Positions 24,297 to 26,273 of a stretch of 26,273 nt of DNA are shown piece after piece. The stretch is from CAYMWF01 sp964394085 [NCBI: uncultured Gemmatimonadota bacterium] (GTDB lineage: Bacteria; GCA-2686955; CAYMWF01): contig CAYMWF010000027.1 in the NCBI GenBank assembly GCA_964394085.1, positions 43,520 to 69,792 of the forward strand. Reading direction: 5' to 3'. The position numbers and the translations under genes were made by a program. Under the pieces are notes generated by a model. That model ran no database searches, had not been told where the DNA came from, and saw only the letters and a program-made list of their open reading frames with translations. The first letter of the stretch is position 1. Each line of letters begins with the position of its first letter.

Positions 24297-25372
24297 TATT
24301 CTTTTATTCCACTTCTGGTGAAGCTTGACATGATCTGTTTCTGGGCGAAGAAGTAGAGGATGATGAGAGGAAGGATCGAGAAGGTTGCCGCCGCCATCAT
24401 GAGATGATGCTCCGACCCCTGCGCTTCGTAGAATTTCGCGAGCCCCACCTGGATCGGGCGAAGGGCGTCGGTGTTCACCATGATGAGGGGCCACATGAAG
24501 CTGTTCCAGTTCCCTATTACCGAGAAGATAGCCACCGTTACCATCACCGCCTTCGAAAGCGGGATCACCACCCGCCACAGGAACCCCAGGTGAGAGCAGC
24601 CGTCGATGACGGCCGCGTCATGAAGGCTGTCGGGAATCGTTTTGAAATGCTGCCTGAGCAGGAAGATGCTGAATACGTGAGCGAGCCAGGGAACGATCAG
24701 GGCTTTATACGTATCGAGCCATCCGAGTTTCGCCAGGAGCAGGAATGAGGGGACCAGGTAGACCGGCTGAGGAATCATCATCATCGCGAGATAGCCCATG
24801 AAGAGAGGCTCTCTCCCCTTGAACTTGAACCGGGCGAAAGCGTATGCGGCGAGGCACGAGGTTACCAGGACGCCCGCAAGAACACTGAATGAAATGAATA
24901 TCGTGTTTACGAAATACCTGAGAAAGGTCGCTCCCGTAAACATTTCTTTGGTCCACTTCATCAGGCCCCAGTCTTTTGCTTCTTCAGGCACTGAATAATC
25001 GAGCATGAAAGCCACGTAGTAGTTGCGCCATTCGAAACGAACTTTCGATTGGAGTTCCGATTCAGCGATTTCGAAAGGTTCGGGTTTTACACTCGAGCGG
25101 CGTCCGCCCACCTGCTCGGGAACCTTTTCTATCACCATTATCGATCCTGGTTCCGTGCCTTCCCCAATCCTCTCGACTTCCAGCTTTTCCCCGTCCCTCA
25201 TCACGTATTCGGCCTGCGGGATCCAGGCGTGGGGCCTGGCCAATACTTCGCGGCCCGATTTGAGCGAAGTCGCGAACATCCAGAAAAAGGGCAGGATCAT
25301 GCTGATGGCGCCCGTCAGGAGCACCAGGTGAAGCAACCCTCTCGAGAGCAGATCCTTAAGCCTGTAATCCAT
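24296..25372 (-). CDS. ABC sugar-type importer permease, MalG/UgpE family
   Basis: The product is 358 residues from ATG 25372; TTG 25399 would add nine. The first helix (~11-34, LLHLVLLTGAISMILPFFWM) is followed by TSLKSG, typical of the family. A periplasmic stretch to ~150 (rich in Glu and Lys, for example KVPEQVGGRRSSVK) is about 80 residues longer than in ordinary MalG relatives. Five more helices follow. The EAA loop that contacts the ATPase is at ~251-272 (HDAAVIDGCSHLGFLWRVVI). The C-terminus FFAQKQIMSSFTRSGIKE matches the family. It forms the importer with the MalF-type permease and the solute-binding protein. No ATPase gene is visible in the window, so it must lie upstream or elsewhere. 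Confidence 0.93.
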   Translation of the reverse strand: MDYRLKDLLSRGLLHLVLLTGAISMILPFFWMFATSLKSGREVLARPHAWIPQAEYVMRDGEKLEVERIGEGTEPGSIMVIEKVPEQVGGRRSSVKPEPFEIAESELQSKVRFEWRNYYVAFMLDYSVPEEAKDWGLMKWTKEMFTGATFLRYFVNTIFISFSVLAGVLVTSCLAAYAFARFKFKGREPLFMGYLAMMMIPQPVYLVPSFLLLAKLGWLDTYKALIVPWLAHVFSIFLLRQHFKTIPDSLHDAAVIDGCSHLGFLWRVVIPLSKAVMVTVAIFSVIGNWNSFMWPLIMVNTDALRPIQVGLAKFYEAQGSEHHLMMAAATFSILPLIILYFFAQKQIMSSFTRSGIKE

Positions 25373-25711
25373 CCGTTTCCCGTTCTCCGACTGCGTCAAC
25401 AGCTGAAAGTCTCACCACCCCGTCACCGCCCCCCGTCGAATCTCCAGTCTCGTCATCCTCGCCGTCCCCGCTCCGCGGCTCTCCAGTTTCGCCATCCTCG
25501 CCGTCCCCGCTCCGCGACTCTCCAGTCTCGCCATCCTCGCCGTCCCCGCTCCGCGACTCTCCAGTTTCGCCATCCTCGCCGTCCCCGCTCCGCGACTCTC
25601 CAGTCTCACCACCCCGTCACCGCCCCCCGTCGAATCGCGGATAAGCTGCGAACTCGAAGAGGTCGCCAGCTTCATGCGCGATGCAAAAAGCCGCCGAAGG
25701 CCGACTTTTTG
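25373..25711. other. 339-bp non-coding spacer between the two permease genes
   Basis: MalF- and MalG-type permease genes are normally adjacent or a few tens of bases apart. This spacer holds an A/T-armed hairpin right after the first permease stop and a 39-bp tandem repeat array. An 87-residue frame on the - strand (25412-25675) has no ribosome site and consists mostly of the translated repeat, so I do not call it a gene. Confidence 0.65.
25408..25636. repeat. 39-bp tandem repeat array (four near-identical units flanked by two diverged units)
   Basis: Four contiguous 39-bp units run 25442-25480, 25481-25519, 25520-25558 and 25559-25597. They begin CTCCAGTCTC or CTCCAGTTTC and share CATCCTCGCCGTCCCCGCTC. 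Differences are confined to a few positions, and the T/C change in CAGTYTC alternates. Both sides carry an identical 35-bp sequence (25408-25442 and 25602-25636) starting AGTCTCACCACCCCG, which looks like a diverged unit with the same phase (offset 38 and 39). The unit is a multiple of three, so it can be read as 13-residue repeats (LESRGAGTARMAK), but it appears non-coding. The lack of unique spacers rules out CRISPR. Confidence 0.9.
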
Positions 25712-25712
25712 C
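25683..25712 (-). terminator. Hairpin with A5/T5 arms after the MalF-type permease; probable intrinsic terminator or attenuator
   Basis: GCAAAAAGCCG (25683-25693) and CGACTTTTTGC (25702-25712) pair with one G-T or mismatch position. On the - strand the stem CAAAAAGTCG...CGGCTTTTTG ends in five T residues and carries a CTTCGG-type loop. It begins at the stop codon of the permease (25712-25714). Read-through would be needed for co-transcription of the second permease. Confidence 0.6.
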
Positions 25713-26273
25713 TAGTTGTAGTGGACCCGTCGTTCACCGAACCGTTTCTGCATTACGGTGAGCGTAAGAATAATAGAAAAGAGCACGAAAGCGATCGCGC
25801 TCGCGTAGCCGCTGTGGAACAGCCCCTGGAAACCTTTCTTATAAAGGTAGAAGACGATAACGTTGGTCGTTCCCATGGGACCGCCCGGCGGTTGGGTCAT
25901 CATGTATATCTGTCCGAACACCATGAATGAACCGATGGTGGACATTATCAGCACGTAAAAAGTCGTCGGCGAGAGCAGCGCCCAGGTCACGTGGCGGAAT
26001 TTCTGCCATGTGTTCGCGCCGTCGATGGACGCAGCCTCGTAGTAGCTTTCGTCTATGTTCTGGAGCCCGGCCAGAAAGATGATGATATTGTAGCCGAGCC
26101 CTTTCCAGACGCTCGTCAGCATGATGCCGACCAGGGCCAGGCTGGGACCTCCCATCCATCCGGGAAGATCCAAGCCGATACCCGACGCGGCCAGATTGAG
26201 GATGCCGGTCGGTTCGTCCAGCCATTTGAGCCCGAAGAGGCCGAAGTTCTCGAGGAAGGCGTTCAGGATTCCT
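25712..26273 (-). CDS. ABC sugar-type importer permease, MalF/UgpA family (N-terminus outside window)
   Basis: The frame is open to the right edge, so the N-terminal part is missing and 186 residues are visible. The segment starting GILNAFLENFGLFGLKWLDE is the loop before a membrane helix in MalF/UgpA proteins. A helix follows (ALVGIMLTSVWKGLGYNIII), then the EAA loop, EAASIDGANTWQKFRHVTW, which contacts the ATPase. The last helix region ends RFGERRVHYN, a common UgpA-type end. It is the first permease of the importer. Its stop is followed at once by a terminator-like hairpin and the repeat spacer before the second permease. Confidence 0.93.
   Translation of the reverse strand, partial: GILNAFLENFGLFGLKWLDEPTGILNLAASGIGLDLPGWMGGPSLALVGIMLTSVWKGLGYNIIIFLAGLQNIDESYYEAASIDGANTWQKFRHVTWALLSPTTFYVLIMSTIGSFMVFGQIYMMTQPPGGPMGTTNVIVFYLYKKGFQGLFHSGYASAIAFVLFSIILTLTVMQKRFGERRVHYN

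Noticed and set aside
25408-25636. Possible CRISPR array
   Set aside because: The 39-bp units are contiguous with no unique spacers.
25412-25675. 87-residue - strand frame made of 13-residue repeats (LESRGAGTARMAK)
   Set aside because: No ribosome site, no known domain, and the protein repeat simply mirrors the 39-bp DNA repeat. A real repeat peptide cannot be excluded, but there is no positive evidence.
25049-25930. 293-residue + strand frame with PRRPRSA repeats
   Set aside because: It runs antisense to two clear permease genes and owes its length to GC-rich composition and the repeat array.

Overview
Organism and general character. The window is bacterial, GC-rich and densely coding. It looks diderm: there are signal peptides, lipoproteins, three outer-membrane barrel candidates (PorV/UPF0164-like, OmpP1/FadL-like and a helix-hairpin-helix barrel), a Bat aerotolerance operon, lamin-tail-domain secreted proteins and a FlgD-like C-terminal sorting-type module. 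This mix suggests a member of the FCB superphylum, probably an uncultured lineage of the Krumholzibacteriota/Eisenbacteria/Latescibacterota kind. That placement is inferred from gene content only; no rRNA or tRNA is present.

Layout. Positions 1-3081 (+ strand) carry the end of a batB/C-batD-batE aerotolerance operon with overlapping genes. Everything from 3236 to the right edge is on the - strand, so the Bat operon converges on the rest. Read in the transcriptional direction of the - strand (right to left), a sugar-type ABC importer comes first: the end of a MalF/UgpA-type permease, a 339-bp spacer with a hairpin and a 39-bp tandem repeat array, a MalG/UgpE-type permease, and a solute-binding lipoprotein. 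Closely behind follow a large secreted lamin-tail/Ig/OB-like/FlgD-like protein, a PorV-like barrel, an 857-residue protein with two extracytoplasmic helix-hairpin-helix regions and a barrel-like body, and an OmpP1/FadL-like barrel. After a possible promoter come a secreted 5'-nucleotidase-family hydrolase and a second, shorter lamin-tail protein, closed by a hairpin terminator. Then follow recJ, a SAM methyltransferase and an acyltransferase-3 membrane protein; a 635-bp non-coding stretch holding an element with long terminal inverted repeats; an SRPBCC protein coupled to an EamA transporter with a very His-rich tail; a secreted beta-lactamase-fold serine hydrolase; and an MscS channel.

How the genes may work together. 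The most coherent group is 13289-26273: importer, surface lamin-tail proteins, three barrels and a 5'-nucleotidase. Lamin-tail domains, helix-hairpin-helix units, OB-like folds and 5'-nucleotidases are each linked elsewhere to nucleic acids or nucleotides. One possible reading is an envelope system that captures and degrades extracellular nucleic acid or another phosphorylated polymer. The sequence does not prove this; an ordinary oligosaccharide importer next to unrelated envelope genes is the plain alternative. No CRISPR array, tRNA, rRNA, transposase or phage gene was recognised.
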